Assembly (NCBI GenBank): GCA_030019335.1
Contig: JASEET010000004.1
Coordinates: 62,001 to 126,000, forward strand
Direction: 5' to 3'
DNA from: Candidatus Bathyarchaeia archaeon
GTDB lineage: Archaea; Thermoproteota; Bathyarchaeia; Bathyarchaeales; Bathycorpusculaceae
DNA length: 64,000 nt
Every line of letters begins with the position of its first letter. Positions within the stretch are counted from its first letter, which is position 1. Shown piece after piece: positions 15,983-25,254 of this stretch. A program made the translations under genes and the position numbers. The notes below the pieces were generated by a model, which saw nothing but the letters and a program-made list of their open reading frames with translations, had not been told where the DNA came from and made no database searches.

Positions 15983-16433
15983 GGCGAAGGCTAAGTCTGG
16001 GGAGATAAGCGAATTAGACTTAAAAATCGCCCGCCTACTTTTGTCTCTGGAAGAGAAATATCCTTCTCTTCAGAATGTTTATTTTCATAAGGCTGTGGAT
16101 GTTGACCGGACATTAGCTATAATTGTTGGACGAGGTGATGTTCTCCGCCTTTTGGGGTATGGTGGAAAAATCATTAAGGCGTTGGGGGCGAAAGTTGGTA
16201 AAACCATTCGTGTTTTGGAGTATGGTGTTGACAATAGAAAGTTTTTGGAGGATTTGTTTGCTCCCTTAAGCATAGTAACGATAAACACTATTTGGCTGCC
16301 TGATGGAACAACAGAGACTAGGGTTATTTTGAAGAAGAGGCGGGGGAGGCAACCGCCTTTTGATGTAAAGGCTTTAAAGGAGATTGCCCGTAAAGTTCGA
16401 AACATGACCTTGCGTGTGGAGTTTGCAGACTAG
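15924..16433 (+). CDS. Zinc-finger KH-domain RNA-binding protein
   Basis: From GTG 15924 (GGGGAG seven bases upstream) it is 169 residues; an ATG six codons earlier is open but badly placed relative to its ribosome site. Residues 6-19 form a CxxC-x6-CxxC finger. The KH-like part is VGRGDVLRLLGYGGKIIKAL, followed by LGAKVGKTIRVLEYG. This protein is regularly found next to aspS in crenarchaea and relatives and is annotated as a KH-domain or NusA-like protein; its role is unknown. It is 16 bases ahead of aspS. Its first 19 codons are duplicated at 8.4 kb. Confidence 0.85.
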   Translation: MKTTLCNFCLKSGILCQKCLAKAKSGEISELDLKIARLLLSLEEKYPSLQNVYFHKAVDVDRTLAIIVGRGDVLRLLGYGGKIIKALGAKVGKTIRVLEYGVDNRKFLEDLFAPLSIVTINTIWLPDGTTETRVILKKRRGRQPPFDVKALKEIARKVRNMTLRVEFAD

Positions 16434-16449
16434 TTGAGAGCGTGAACCT

Positions 16450-17769
16450 ATGAAGTTGGATTCAATTGGTGATTGGCATAGAACGCATTATTCTGTGGAT
16501 GTTAAGCCTGAAATGGACGGCGAAGAGGTTACGCTTTTCGGTTGGGTTCAAGAGATAAGAGACCTAGGCGGAATACGTTTTATAATATTGCAGGATAGGG
16601 AAGGAACAATTCAAGTTACTGTTCCACGGAAAAAGGTAAGTAGCGAAGTGTTGTCGAAGTCGGATGTTTTACAGAAGAGGTATAGTATAGGCGTAAAAGG
16701 CGTTGTGAAGAAAACCGAGATCACACCTAGAAAAGTCGAAGTGATACCGAAAGAGATTAAGATTTTCAGCACAGCCACACAGTGTTTGCCAATGGACATA
16801 ACTGGAAAAACACCCGCACACATAGACGTTCGATTGGACGCACGGGCATTAGACCTCTGCCAAGAAGAAAACATAGCAGTTTTCAAAATTCAACACACAG
16901 CCACAGAGGCAATACGAGATTTTCTATTTGAGAAAAGCTTCATTGAAGTGCATACTCCACGCATTATTGCTTCGGCAACTGAAGGCGGTGCAGCCCTTTT
17001 CTCTGTTAAATACTTCGGGAAGAAGGCGTTTCTTGCTCAAAGCCCGCAACTGTATAAGGAAGAGCTTGTCATGAGCTTCGAGAAAGTCTTCGAAGTAGGA
17101 CCTTTTTTCAGGGCTGAAGAATCACACACAAGACGTCACTTAAGCGAGTTCGTTTCGATAGATATTGAGCAGGCTTTTGCCACGGCTGAAGATGTAATGC
17201 AATTACTTGAGCAACTGATGCAATACGTTTGCAAAATTGTCAACGAAAAATGCCAAAGAGAGCTGCCAACGCTAAAGCACAGCATAGAAGTGCCAGAAGT
17301 GCCCTTTAAACGCCTAAGATACGACGATGTACTACAAGACTTAAAGCGTGAAAGGATAGAAATTCCATGGGGCGAAGACATACCAACACCAGCCTTTAGA
17401 ACTCTAGGCAAAATTCACCCATACTTCTACTTCATAACCGACTGGCCAACACATTCAAAAGCATTCTACATAAAACCACGAGACGACAACCCAGAACTGT
17501 GCGAAAGCTTCGACCTCATGTGGCGTCGGATAGAACTCGCTTCTGGCGGAACAAGAATAGCAACAAAAAAGCTTCTAATAAAAAGATTGAAAGAGAAGGG
17601 TCTAAAACCAGAATCCTTCAAACATCATTTGCAAGCCTTTGATTATGGAATGCCACCGCATGCTGGATGGGCCATAGGTCTAGAAAGACTAACAATGATG
17701 CTGACTGGAAAAAAGAACATAAGAGAAGTGACACTTTACCCAAGAGATAGGTTCAGACTCACACCATAG
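16450..17769 (+). CDS. aspS: Aspartyl-tRNA synthetase
   Basis: A 439-residue class II synthetase, archaeal type. An N-terminal OB-fold anticodon-binding domain (VTLFGWVQEIRDLGGIRFII) is followed by the catalytic core with AQSPQLYKEEL, motif 2 FRAEESHTRRHLSEF and motif 3 GWAIGLERLTMML. Whether it also charges tRNA-Asn (non-discriminating) cannot be told by eye. It is co-transcribed with the KH gene. Confidence 0.97.
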   Translation: MKLDSIGDWHRTHYSVDVKPEMDGEEVTLFGWVQEIRDLGGIRFIILQDREGTIQVTVPRKKVSSEVLSKSDVLQKRYSIGVKGVVKKTEITPRKVEVIPKEIKIFSTATQCLPMDITGKTPAHIDVRLDARALDLCQEENIAVFKIQHTATEAIRDFLFEKSFIEVHTPRIIASATEGGAALFSVKYFGKKAFLAQSPQLYKEELVMSFEKVFEVGPFFRAEESHTRRHLSEFVSIDIEQAFATAEDVMQLLEQLMQYVCKIVNEKCQRELPTLKHSIEVPEVPFKRLRYDDVLQDLKRERIEIPWGEDIPTPAFRTLGKIHPYFYFITDWPTHSKAFYIKPRDDNPELCESFDLMWRRIELASGGTRIATKKLLIKRLKEKGLKPESFKHHLQAFDYGMPPHAGWAIGLERLTMMLTGKKNIREVTLYPRDRFRLTP

Positions 17770-17990
17770 CTTTAAATGATCCCAATAAAAACCGTTTTAC
17801 TATTTTACCAAAAAAATCAGAGATATTAAATGTCGATTATCAGATTTTGAGCTTAAGTCTATAATGTTAGCAGAAGCCTTCAGTAACAAAACCCCAACCA
17901 AAACATAAACCTCACAAAACAAATGAATGCAACAAAAGTATATCAATTCTCAACGATTCTGGAAACAATGTCTTTTTTAGTTAAAGATGT

Positions 17991-17998
17991 TATAAAAG
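17991..17998 (+). promoter_or_regulatory. TATA box for purF
   Basis: TATAAAAG lies 32 bases before the purF ATG, so transcription should begin close to 18020 with a very short leader. The remainder of 17770-18029 is A+T-rich with nothing recognisable. Confidence 0.5.
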
Positions 17999-18029
17999 TT
18001 GATAAATAACAGTCTTCTTATTCCCAACC

Positions 18030-19535
18030 ATGGGAGAGCAATTAAAAATCGCATGTGGAGTATTCGGGGCCATAAACTTTCAAAAACAACCTATATTCCC
18101 CCATATATATTGGGGTTTAAGAGCCCAAAACCATAGGGGCCATCAGTCCCACGGTTTCCTCACATACAATAATGGAAAATTTCACGTTCAAAGAAGCTTA
18201 GACCTCGTGCCAAAAATAAAAACAAACGCACTCCAACAATGGTTTGGACGCCTACCCGGACATATAGGCATCGGAAATGTCAGGTACACAACCTCTGGAA
18301 AAACAGACGAAAAATCGTTGATAAAAGGCACGCAACCAGTTACAGCGTCAAAAAACGGGTTTAAACTAGCTGTTTCTTTTAACGGCAATGTTGTCAACAC
18401 ATTTCAGCTTAAAAAAGAAATAAGCAAAGAATTTCCTAGATTCTCCTATGAATGTGATGCAGACTTAATCTGCCACAAACTCCTAATAGAGTTAACAAAA
18501 GGTAAGGATTTAGCCTCAGCCGTTAAAACGTGCATGCAAGAAATCGAAGGAGCCTTCTCAGTGGCTGGCATCACAAAAGAAGGTAAATTCTTCGCCTTTA
18601 AAGACCCATGTGGAATAAGGCCGTTATGCGCCGGCCACAGCGAAGACCTCTCCATTTATGCCTTCTCATCAGAAACCGTCGGTCAGGACATAAATGGTTT
18701 TGAAAGGGATTTTGAACTTGAACCCGGAGAACTGGTAACAGTTTCAAAGGATGGATTTGATAGGGAAAAAATTGTAAAGAGTGAGCGAAGGGCCTTCTGT
18801 GCCTTTGAATTCGCATATTTCGCGAGACCAGATTCGCGTTTTGATAAAAAGTATGTTTATGAAATCCGCGAAGAGTTTGGGAAAAATCTTGTCAGGGAGA
18901 ACCCAGACATTGTTAAGGATGCGGACATGATTCTTTCTTTGCCGGAGACCGGCGATGACGCGGCTTTAGGGGTTCATGAAGAGTCTGGCCTGAAATGGGA
19001 GAGAGCCTCTCGTAGACACCGTTACGTGACAGAGAGGGCTTTCATTCTGCTCAATGGAGAGCGATATTCAACAATCGACAAGAAAATCAACATCCTAACA
19101 TCAAAAGTTAAGGGAAAACAAGTCATAGTAACGGACGACAGCATAGTCAGAGGCGACACAACAAAAGTAATAGTGAAAAAACTGCGCAAAATGGGAGCCG
19201 AAAAAGTGTACGTATTCATAACTTTTCCGCGGATAATTGGACCATGCTTTTACGGAATAGACATGGCAACATACGGCCAACTAATAGGCTCAAAACACGA
19301 CCCAAAAGAAATAACAAAAATCATAGGCGCAGACGCTGTATGCTACCAGTCAATAGAAGACTTCATAAAAGCAACAGGTTTCAGCCGAGACCAACTATGC
19401 CTCGGATGCATAACAGGAAAATACCCAACACTATTAGCACAAAAAATAGCAGATGAAATGAAGAAAAGATTCTTGGAAGGCTGCGAAGAAAAAGGAAGAC
19501 TTTACGAGATGGTAGAAGCCGTCGAAAAGACTTAG
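18030..19535 (+). CDS. purF: Amidophosphoribosyltransferase
   Basis: A 501-residue first enzyme of purine synthesis, making phosphoribosylamine from PRPP and glutamine. The N-terminal glutaminase would be matured by loss of eight residues to free Cys9 (ACGVFG). The PRTase part has the PRPP motif VIVTDDSIVRGDTTK. Cysteines in AFCAFEFAYF and LCLGCITG may be the Fe-S ligands of this enzyme type. It opens the purine cluster. Confidence 0.95.
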   Translation: MGEQLKIACGVFGAINFQKQPIFPHIYWGLRAQNHRGHQSHGFLTYNNGKFHVQRSLDLVPKIKTNALQQWFGRLPGHIGIGNVRYTTSGKTDEKSLIKGTQPVTASKNGFKLAVSFNGNVVNTFQLKKEISKEFPRFSYECDADLICHKLLIELTKGKDLASAVKTCMQEIEGAFSVAGITKEGKFFAFKDPCGIRPLCAGHSEDLSIYAFSSETVGQDINGFERDFELEPGELVTVSKDGFDREKIVKSERRAFCAFEFAYFARPDSRFDKKYVYEIREEFGKNLVRENPDIVKDADMILSLPETGDDAALGVHEESGLKWERASRRHRYVTERAFILLNGERYSTIDKKINILTSKVKGKQVIVTDDSIVRGDTTKVIVKKLRKMGAEKVYVFITFPRIIGPCFYGIDMATYGQLIGSKHDPKEITKIIGADAVCYQSIEDFIKATGFSRDQLCLGCITGKYPTLLAQKIADEMKKRFLEGCEEKGRLYEMVEAVEKT

Positions 19536-19588
19536 CGGCAAAATAAATTAGGATTTCATGGCTATTCTTATAATTTGATGGGTCAATC

Positions 19589-20998
19589 ATGGAGAAAGTA
19601 AGCATATTAGTCGTTTCCTATGGTGCAAGAGCCGTCGCCATGGTTGACGCTTTCACAAGAAGCCGAAAATACAAAGTGGAGATTTACGTTGCAGACAAGC
19701 AGCGAAACCCCTTCAACGTGAGAAAAGCGGTCAAGCATGTTGTCATACCAGACTTAAACGTGGAAGCAATCTGCAAGTTCGCGCAAGTAAACAAGGACGA
19801 AATCGACTTCGGCATTGTTGGTCCAGAAAAACCAATAATAAACGGTGTACGCGACCTTGTGGAAAAGCGAACGGGCATACCGATGATTTGTCCAACAAAG
19901 GAATACGCAATAGAGGCAAGCAAAGCCCAGCAGAGACTCCTATTCCAAGAAATCGTGCCAGAAGTAAATCCACGATTCAAAATTTTCAACCCAAAAGACT
20001 ACAAAAGCCAAGAAGAAGTAAAAAAGGCTGTTTACAGTTGGGTTGACGAACTTGGAAATAAGGCTGTTGTTAAGCCAGACAAGCCAGCAGCAGGCAAAGG
20101 AGTAGGTGTATGGGGAGACCACTTCACAATCCGCGAACAACTCTTCGAACATTTCCTAGCGAACTTCCAGCATGGGCCAGTCATAATTGAAGAGAAAATT
20201 GAGGGCGAAGAATCTAGTTTCCAAGCCTTCTGCGATGGCAAACACCTTGTAGCCTTGCCAGATACAAGAGACTACAAAAGAGCTTTCGACAACGATAAGG
20301 GACCAAACACGGGAGGCATGGGCTCTTATAAAGACATTGGCGATGTGTTACCTTTCATGACAAATGTCGATAGAGCAAAAGAAATAGAAATAGTCAACAA
20401 AATTTTTGAGAAATGGAAAGCATCAGACAATGAAGGTTTGAGGGGAATACCCTTCTATGTGGCTTTCATCCATACAGGCAAGGGACCAAAAATCCTTGAA
20501 AACAACAGCCGACCAGGAGACCCAGAAATACAAAACATTCTGCCAATCCTAAAGGATGATTTCGTTGACATCTGCTTCAAAATCTTGGAAGGAAATTTAA
20601 CTCATGTTGAACTTGAAAGGATGGCGACTGTTGTAACCTATAAGGCTCCGCCAAACTACGGCGGCTACTCCGAAGCTTTTCCAAACCGTGTAGATAGGGA
20701 TGAAATTGGCAAGCCAGTTGATTTAACAAAAGCATATGAGCTAAGCAGAAAATACGGCGAAAAAATCCACGTTTACCCGGCAGCGATGGAACTGCGTGAC
20801 GACAAAGTTTATCCCCTTAAATCCAGAGCCGTATGCGTAGTAGGCATAGGTGACACCATAGAAACAGCCAGACAATTTTCTTTGGAAGGCGTAAAAGCAA
20901 TCAAAGGCGGTAGTCTCTGGCACAGAACAGACATAGCTTCTAAACGGCACATACAAAAAAGCATAGGGCATATGGAGGAACTGAGGCGCAAAAAGTGA
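19589..20998 (+). CDS. purD: Phosphoribosylamine-glycine ligase
   Basis: A 469-residue ATP-grasp GAR synthetase. It has VVKPDKPAAGKGVGVW, the SSFQAFCDGKHLVALPDTRD strand and DNDKGPNTGGMGSY, all standard for PurD, and ENNSRPGDPEIQ near the metal site. At 469 residues it is slightly longer than the usual 420-440. It overlaps the next gene by four bases. Confidence 0.95.
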   Translation: MEKVSILVVSYGARAVAMVDAFTRSRKYKVEIYVADKQRNPFNVRKAVKHVVIPDLNVEAICKFAQVNKDEIDFGIVGPEKPIINGVRDLVEKRTGIPMICPTKEYAIEASKAQQRLLFQEIVPEVNPRFKIFNPKDYKSQEEVKKAVYSWVDELGNKAVVKPDKPAAGKGVGVWGDHFTIREQLFEHFLANFQHGPVIIEEKIEGEESSFQAFCDGKHLVALPDTRDYKRAFDNDKGPNTGGMGSYKDIGDVLPFMTNVDRAKEIEIVNKIFEKWKASDNEGLRGIPFYVAFIHTGKGPKILENNSRPGDPEIQNILPILKDDFVDICFKILEGNLTHVELERMATVVTYKAPPNYGGYSEAFPNRVDRDEIGKPVDLTKAYELSRKYGEKIHVYPAAMELRDDKVYPLKSRAVCVVGIGDTIETARQFSLEGVKAIKGGSLWHRTDIASKRHIQKSIGHMEELRRKK

Positions 20999-22077
20999 AA
21001 AAAGCGTTTATCTCCGATTGCGAAGGTCCAATATCCATAAACGACAATGCTTTCGAGATAACATCTCATTTTGTTCCAAACGGCGACAAGCTTTTCACGG
21101 TTATAAGCAGATATGATGATGTGCTTTCAGACGTTTTGAAAAGGCCAAACTATAAGGCTGGTGACACGTTAAAGCTTATTCTGCCTTTTCTGAAGGCTCA
21201 TGATGTTACAGACCATAAAATGAGCGAGTATTCAGCGCAAAGCATAATCCTCATACAAAATGCAAAGGACACTCTCCAATTTATAAAAAGTCTGGCTGAT
21301 GCGTTTGTTGTAAGCACAAGCTATGAACACTACATCAAAGCCTTATGTCAAGTCCTGGGCTTCCCACATGAGAACACTTACTGCACAAGGCTTAGCATCG
21401 ATAAGTACCACATAAAAGAAAAAGAAAAAATTAGATTGAAGGAATATGCAAGAGAGATTGCAGAAATGCCCGTAATTGAAATTCCTTTAGGGGCAAAATC
21501 TCTAAACGATTTTCTGGAAAAAGATCAGAAAGTAATGCAAAGACTGGACGAGATTTTCTGGAAGGAAATTGCAATCATGGAGTCTGGGAGGATTTTCTCT
21601 GAGGTGAATCCTATAGGTGGCGGCGAGAAGGCTGAGGCTGTTAAAGCTGCTGCTGAAAGGCTAGGTATAGGGTTGGCGGATGTTATGTATGTAGGTGACA
21701 GCATAACTGATGTAGAAGCTTTTAGGCTTGTGAGAGAAAACGGTGGCTTAACTGTCTCCTTTAACGGAAATCAATATGCTATAAAAACCGCTGAAATCGC
21801 AGTTTTATCCGAAAACAGCATAGTAACAGCAATAATTGCAGACGTATTCAGCAGACTTGGAAAACAACAAGCTATAAGCTTAGTGGAAAACTGGGGCCGC
21901 GAAGCATTAAAGAAAAGCCCAGTAAGCCAAACCTTGCTTAATCGCCTTTTTGAGTTATATCCTACAGAATTGCCCAAAGTTAAAATAATAACAAGTGAAA
22001 ATATGGAGTTTCTAGCAAAGGAAAGCAGCGAATTTAGAAAAAAGGTTAGAGGAGAAGCAATTGGGAGATTGGGATAA
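20995..22077 (+). CDS. HAD-superfamily protein, COG4030/EhaR-like
   Basis: A 360-residue HAD hydrolase relative. Motif I reads SDCEGPI, motif [11 protein letters not shown] and motif [12 protein letters not shown], so a phosphatase or phosphotransferase is possible; note Glu in place of the second motif I Asp. I recall this archaeal family as EhaR of the methanogen Eha hydrogenase operon. Start GTG overlaps purD and its stop overlaps the ftr ATG, so it is tightly coupled to both. Function unknown. Confidence 0.75.
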   Translation: MKKAFISDCEGPISINDNAFEITSHFVPNGDKLFTVISRYDDVLSDVLKRPNYKAGDTLKLILPFLKAHDVTDHKMSEYSAQSIILIQNAKDTLQFIKSLADAFVVSTSYEHYIKALCQVLGFPHENTYCTRLSIDKYHIKEKEKIRLKEYAREIAEMPVIEIPLGAKSLNDFLEKDQKVMQRLDEIFWKEIAIMESGRIFSEVNPIGGGEKAEAVKAAAERLGIGLADVMYVGDSITDVEAFRLVRENGGLTVSFNGNQYAIKTAEIAVLSENSIVTAIIADVFSRLGKQQAISLVENWGREALKKSPVSQTLLNRLFELYPTELPKVKIITSENMEFLAKESSEFRKKVRGEAIGRLG

Positions 22078-22988
22078 TGATTAAGAAAGCCGAAATTGAA
22101 GACACATACGCGGAAGCCTTTGAAGGAATTTTCTGCCGAGTAATAGTTACTGCTGATGATGAGGAGACACTGCGAAAAGCTGCTGAAGACGCCACAGCCA
22201 CACCTTCAATAGTCATCGGCAGGGTTGAAGGCGGAATAGAAAAATGGCTAAGCGGAGAAGAAACTCCAGACAAGCGTAAAGGAGCAATACTTCAGTTTTG
22301 GGGAGGAATAAACCCTAAAAAACCCTTTTCAGACTCCTTGAAAAAGCTTGAGATTGAACTTTCTTATAGAATCCGCCAAGACATTTTGGTTAAGCCCTTT
22401 ACCGCGTTGTTTGATGCATTGCCTAATGCAGAAGGAAAAATGGACATGATGGAACGCGTTGGACACTGTGGAGACGGTTACGAATGGATGGAAAAACGTT
22501 ATGGACGCAACGTAATAGTCGTGCCGATAATGGTTCCAGACTTTCTCATCGAACGTTATCTTGGTTATGCACGTGGGGTTATTGGTGCAAACTTCTGGAT
22601 AATGTGCAAAACAAAAGAAGCACTGAAAAATGCTAGCGAAAAAGCTTTAGGAGCAATACACAAAATCAATGGCGTAGTAACACCATTCGACATTTGCTCA
22701 GCAGGCTCAAAACCAGAAACACGTTTCCCCGAGATAGGACCAACAACAAACCATCAGTATTGCCCATCCCTAAAGCAGAAACTAGGCAATACGTCGAAAG
22801 TGCCCGAAAACGTCAACTATATTCCAGAAATAGTAATCAACGGAACTTCGCTGCAAGCTGTTAAAGAAGCAATGAGAGCAGGCATAGAAGCAGCTCTTAA
22901 CGCCGATGGCGTTGCAAAGATTTCTGCTGGAAATTATGGTGGGAAACTGGGCGATTATAAGATTTATTTGCGCGAGCTGTTCCCATGA
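22077..22988 (+). CDS. ftr: Formylmethanofuran:tetrahydromethanopterin formyltransferase
   Basis: A 303-residue Ftr, which moves the formyl group between methanofuran and tetrahydromethanopterin in C1 metabolism. Family marks are [52 protein letters not shown] and [20 protein letters not shown], split here by length. It is full length. It overlaps its neighbours on both sides and lies in a purine-synthesis transcript, suggesting C1 units feed purine formylation. Other methyl-branch genes are not in the window. Confidence 0.95.
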   Translation: MIKKAEIEDTYAEAFEGIFCRVIVTADDEETLRKAAEDATATPSIVIGRVEGGIEKWLSGEETPDKRKGAILQFWGGINPKKPFSDSLKKLEIELSYRIRQDILVKPFTALFDALPNAEGKMDMMERVGHCGDGYEWMEKRYGRNVIVVPIMVPDFLIERYLGYARGVIGANFWIMCKTKEALKNASEKALGAIHKINGVVTPFDICSAGSKPETRFPEIGPTTNHQYCPSLKQKLGNTSKVPENVNYIPEIVINGTSLQAVKEAMRAGIEAALNADGVAKISAGNYGGKLGDYKIYLRELFP

Positions 22989-23905
22989 CCCGTTTCGACG
23001 CTGTTGGATTCGGCGCCCTCAACGTGGACAAACTCTTCAAAGTAAACAAAATAGCCTCAGCAGAAGAAGAAAGCTTTGTTACGGGTTTCGAAGAGGCCTG
23101 CGGCGGTTCAGCAGCCAACACCATTGTCGGCTTGGCAAGGCTCGGCTGCAAAGTAGGCTTTATTGGAAAAGTTGCTGACGACAGAGATGGCAGAATGCTG
23201 CTTGAGGATTTTCGAAGAGAAGGTGTTGATACAAACGGCATAATCGTGGCAAGGCATGGCAGAAGCGGAACAGCCATGGGCTTCGTAGACAGAAAAGGTG
23301 AACGCGCATTATACGTTGACCCGGGCGTAAACGACACAATAGAATTCGACGAAGTAAACAAGGAATATGCGTTTCAAACACGATTTTTACATTTAACATC
23401 TTTTGTTGGAGAGAAATCCTTCCAAACCCAGAAAAGGCTTTTTGAAATTCTTCCAAAAAACGTTAAGGTAAGCCTAGATATAGGCGAATTATACGCAAGA
23501 AAAGGATTAGAAGCTTTAGAGCCGATACTGAGCAGAACCTTTGTTATGATGCCAAATGCAAAAGAACTGCAAATTTTGACGAAAAAAGCTGATTACAGAG
23601 AAAATGCAGAACTTTTGCTCGAAAAAGGCGTGAAAACAGTTGCTGTCAAACTGGGTAGTAAAGGCTGCTACGTAGCAGATGGGAAAGAAAGCCACATGAT
23701 AGAAGCATTTGAAGTGAATGTTGTTGACACGACGGGTGCTGGCGACGCCTTCTGCGCTGGTTTCCTTTATGGTTTAATATCTGGCAAAAGCCTTTATGAA
23801 TGTGGAAGACTAGGCAATTTTGTCGCTTCTAGATGCATAATGAAAATGGGTGCGAGGGCTGGACTACCAAGACTTACAGATTTGATGAAAAACAAGTTGG
23901 CGTGA
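22985..23905 (+). CDS. PfkB-family sugar kinase
   Basis: A 306-residue ribokinase-type kinase. GFGALNVDK at the start, [18 protein letters not shown] and the catalytic anion-hole [20 protein letters not shown] (Asp about 251) are all present. The substrate cannot be read from sequence; a nucleoside or ribose derivative fits the purine context, and a role in pterin cofactor synthesis is also possible. It overlaps ftr by four bases. Confidence 0.88.
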   Translation: MTRFDAVGFGALNVDKLFKVNKIASAEEESFVTGFEEACGGSAANTIVGLARLGCKVGFIGKVADDRDGRMLLEDFRREGVDTNGIIVARHGRSGTAMGFVDRKGERALYVDPGVNDTIEFDEVNKEYAFQTRFLHLTSFVGEKSFQTQKRLFEILPKNVKVSLDIGELYARKGLEALEPILSRTFVMMPNAKELQILTKKADYRENAELLLEKGVKTVAVKLGSKGCYVADGKESHMIEAFEVNVVDTTGAGDAFCAGFLYGLISGKSLYECGRLGNFVASRCIMKMGARAGLPRLTDLMKNKLA

Positions 23906-23917
23906 GGTTTTCTTTAA

Positions 23918-24436
23918 ATGAAGCAGTATCTGCTGAAGAGCGGGCAAAAAGTCACTGTAAGGGAGGCAAATGAGGATGATGCAGGAGTGATAAAGAAGAT
24001 TGTCAACAATGTTGCATCAGAAAAATATTATGTTGTTCCAGAACGTTCAAGAGAAGATTGGGATGAAGCTATTAGGGAAATAAGAAATAGGAAAGGTCTA
24101 ATCATAGTTGCACAAGTCTATGGGAAAACTGTGGGCATGGCGCATCTGGTTAGAGGAAAATTTACGAAAAACGAACATGTGGGTTTTTTGGGCATTTTGG
24201 TTTTAAAGGGATTTAGAAGAATTAGCATCGGAGAAGCGATGATGAATTACATAATGGAATGGGCTCAGAAACAAGATGGATTAGAAAAAATTTCCTTAAC
24301 TGTTTTCTCAACAAATAAGGCAGCAATAAACTTGTATCGCAAATTTGGGTTTGCAATTGAAGGCATAAGCAAAAAACAGTACAAAGTTGAAGGAAAATAC
24401 ATCGACGAAATAACAATGGGAAAATTCTTAACCTAA
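23918..24436 (+). CDS. GNAT-family N-acetyltransferase
   Basis: A 172-residue acetyltransferase. The acetyl-CoA binding loop is in FLGILVLKGFRRISIGEAMM and the end carries NKAAINLYRKFGFAIEG. Substrate unknown. It is the last gene of the purF-to-GNAT transcript and its end overlaps purQ on the other strand by four bases, so the two transcripts collide. Confidence 0.88.
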   Translation: MKQYLLKSGQKVTVREANEDDAGVIKKIVNNVASEKYYVVPERSREDWDEAIREIRNRKGLIIVAQVYGKTVGMAHLVRGKFTKNEHVGFLGILVLKGFRRISIGEAMMNYIMEWAQKQDGLEKISLTVFSTNKAAINLYRKFGFAIEGISKKQYKVEGKYIDEITMGKFLT

Positions 24437-25251
24437 CTTTCCTTTTCCAAATAGCTAATCAAGTTTTCAAAGATTAGTTTTCCATCGCCGTATTGTGGCA
24501 TCCACCCTTGCCTTGTCCAGTCTGGTTGTTGCCACCAGTAGAAGGCTCTTTCAGGATGCGGCATCAAACCAAATATTGTTCCTTCAGAATTACATACGCC
24601 CGCTATATCATAGAAAGAACTGTTCGGGTTTATTGGAAAACAACCTTCAGCGTATTCACCGTTTTTATAGCAGTATCTAAAAACCAGCTGGTCATTTTCA
24701 TAAAGTCTTTCCAAATACTGTTTTTCCTTTTCTTTTGCGAATATAAATCTGCCTTCCGAGTGGGCAACAGGCATCCGCAAGATTTTTCCTTTAGGAACTT
24801 TCCATGTGAATATGCATTTTCCTTTGTTTTCGTGTTTGATGTGAACCCAGCGGCAATTATAGCCGGGAGGAACATTTGTGGCTAGGGATGCCTCTGGATA
24901 CGAGCTTATTCCTTCAAATCCTGGAAGCAAACCGGCTTCAACAAGCACTTGGAAACCGTTACAAATTCCGAGGATTGGACGGTTTTCGTCGGCAAATACT
25001 TTCAGTTCTTTGCCTAATTTAGCAATTATCCATTTAGCCCATATAACGCCAGCCCGCACATAATCTCCGTAAGAGAAGCCACCCGGAAAAATCAAGGCAT
25101 CGTATTCCAGAAGGCTTCGGCGTTTAACCATCTCGTTTACATGCACAATTTCAGCTTGAACACTTAATTCTTCGAGTGAGCGTTTCGTTTCTGCATCACA
25201 GTTTGTTCCACCCACACGCAAAATGCAGACCTTAATCTCTTCGCTTTTCAT
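24433..25251 (-). CDS. purQ: Phosphoribosylformylglycinamidine synthase, glutaminase subunit
   Basis: A 272-residue class I glutamine amidotransferase feeding ammonia to PurL. The nucleophile is in ILGICNGFQVLVEAG, the oxyanion part in FPGGFSYGDYVRAG and the His/Glu pair in GLMPHPERA. It is the archaeal separate-subunit form. It follows purL by three bases. Confidence 0.96.
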   Translation of the reverse strand: MKSEEIKVCILRVGGTNCDAETKRSLEELSVQAEIVHVNEMVKRRSLLEYDALIFPGGFSYGDYVRAGVIWAKWIIAKLGKELKVFADENRPILGICNGFQVLVEAGLLPGFEGISSYPEASLATNVPPGYNCRWVHIKHENKGKCIFTWKVPKGKILRMPVAHSEGRFIFAKEKEKQYLERLYENDQLVFRYCYKNGEYAEGCFPINPNSSFYDIAGVCNSEGTIFGLMPHPERAFYWWQQPDWTRQGWMPQYGDGKLIFENLISYLEKES

Positions 25252-25254
25252 AGC

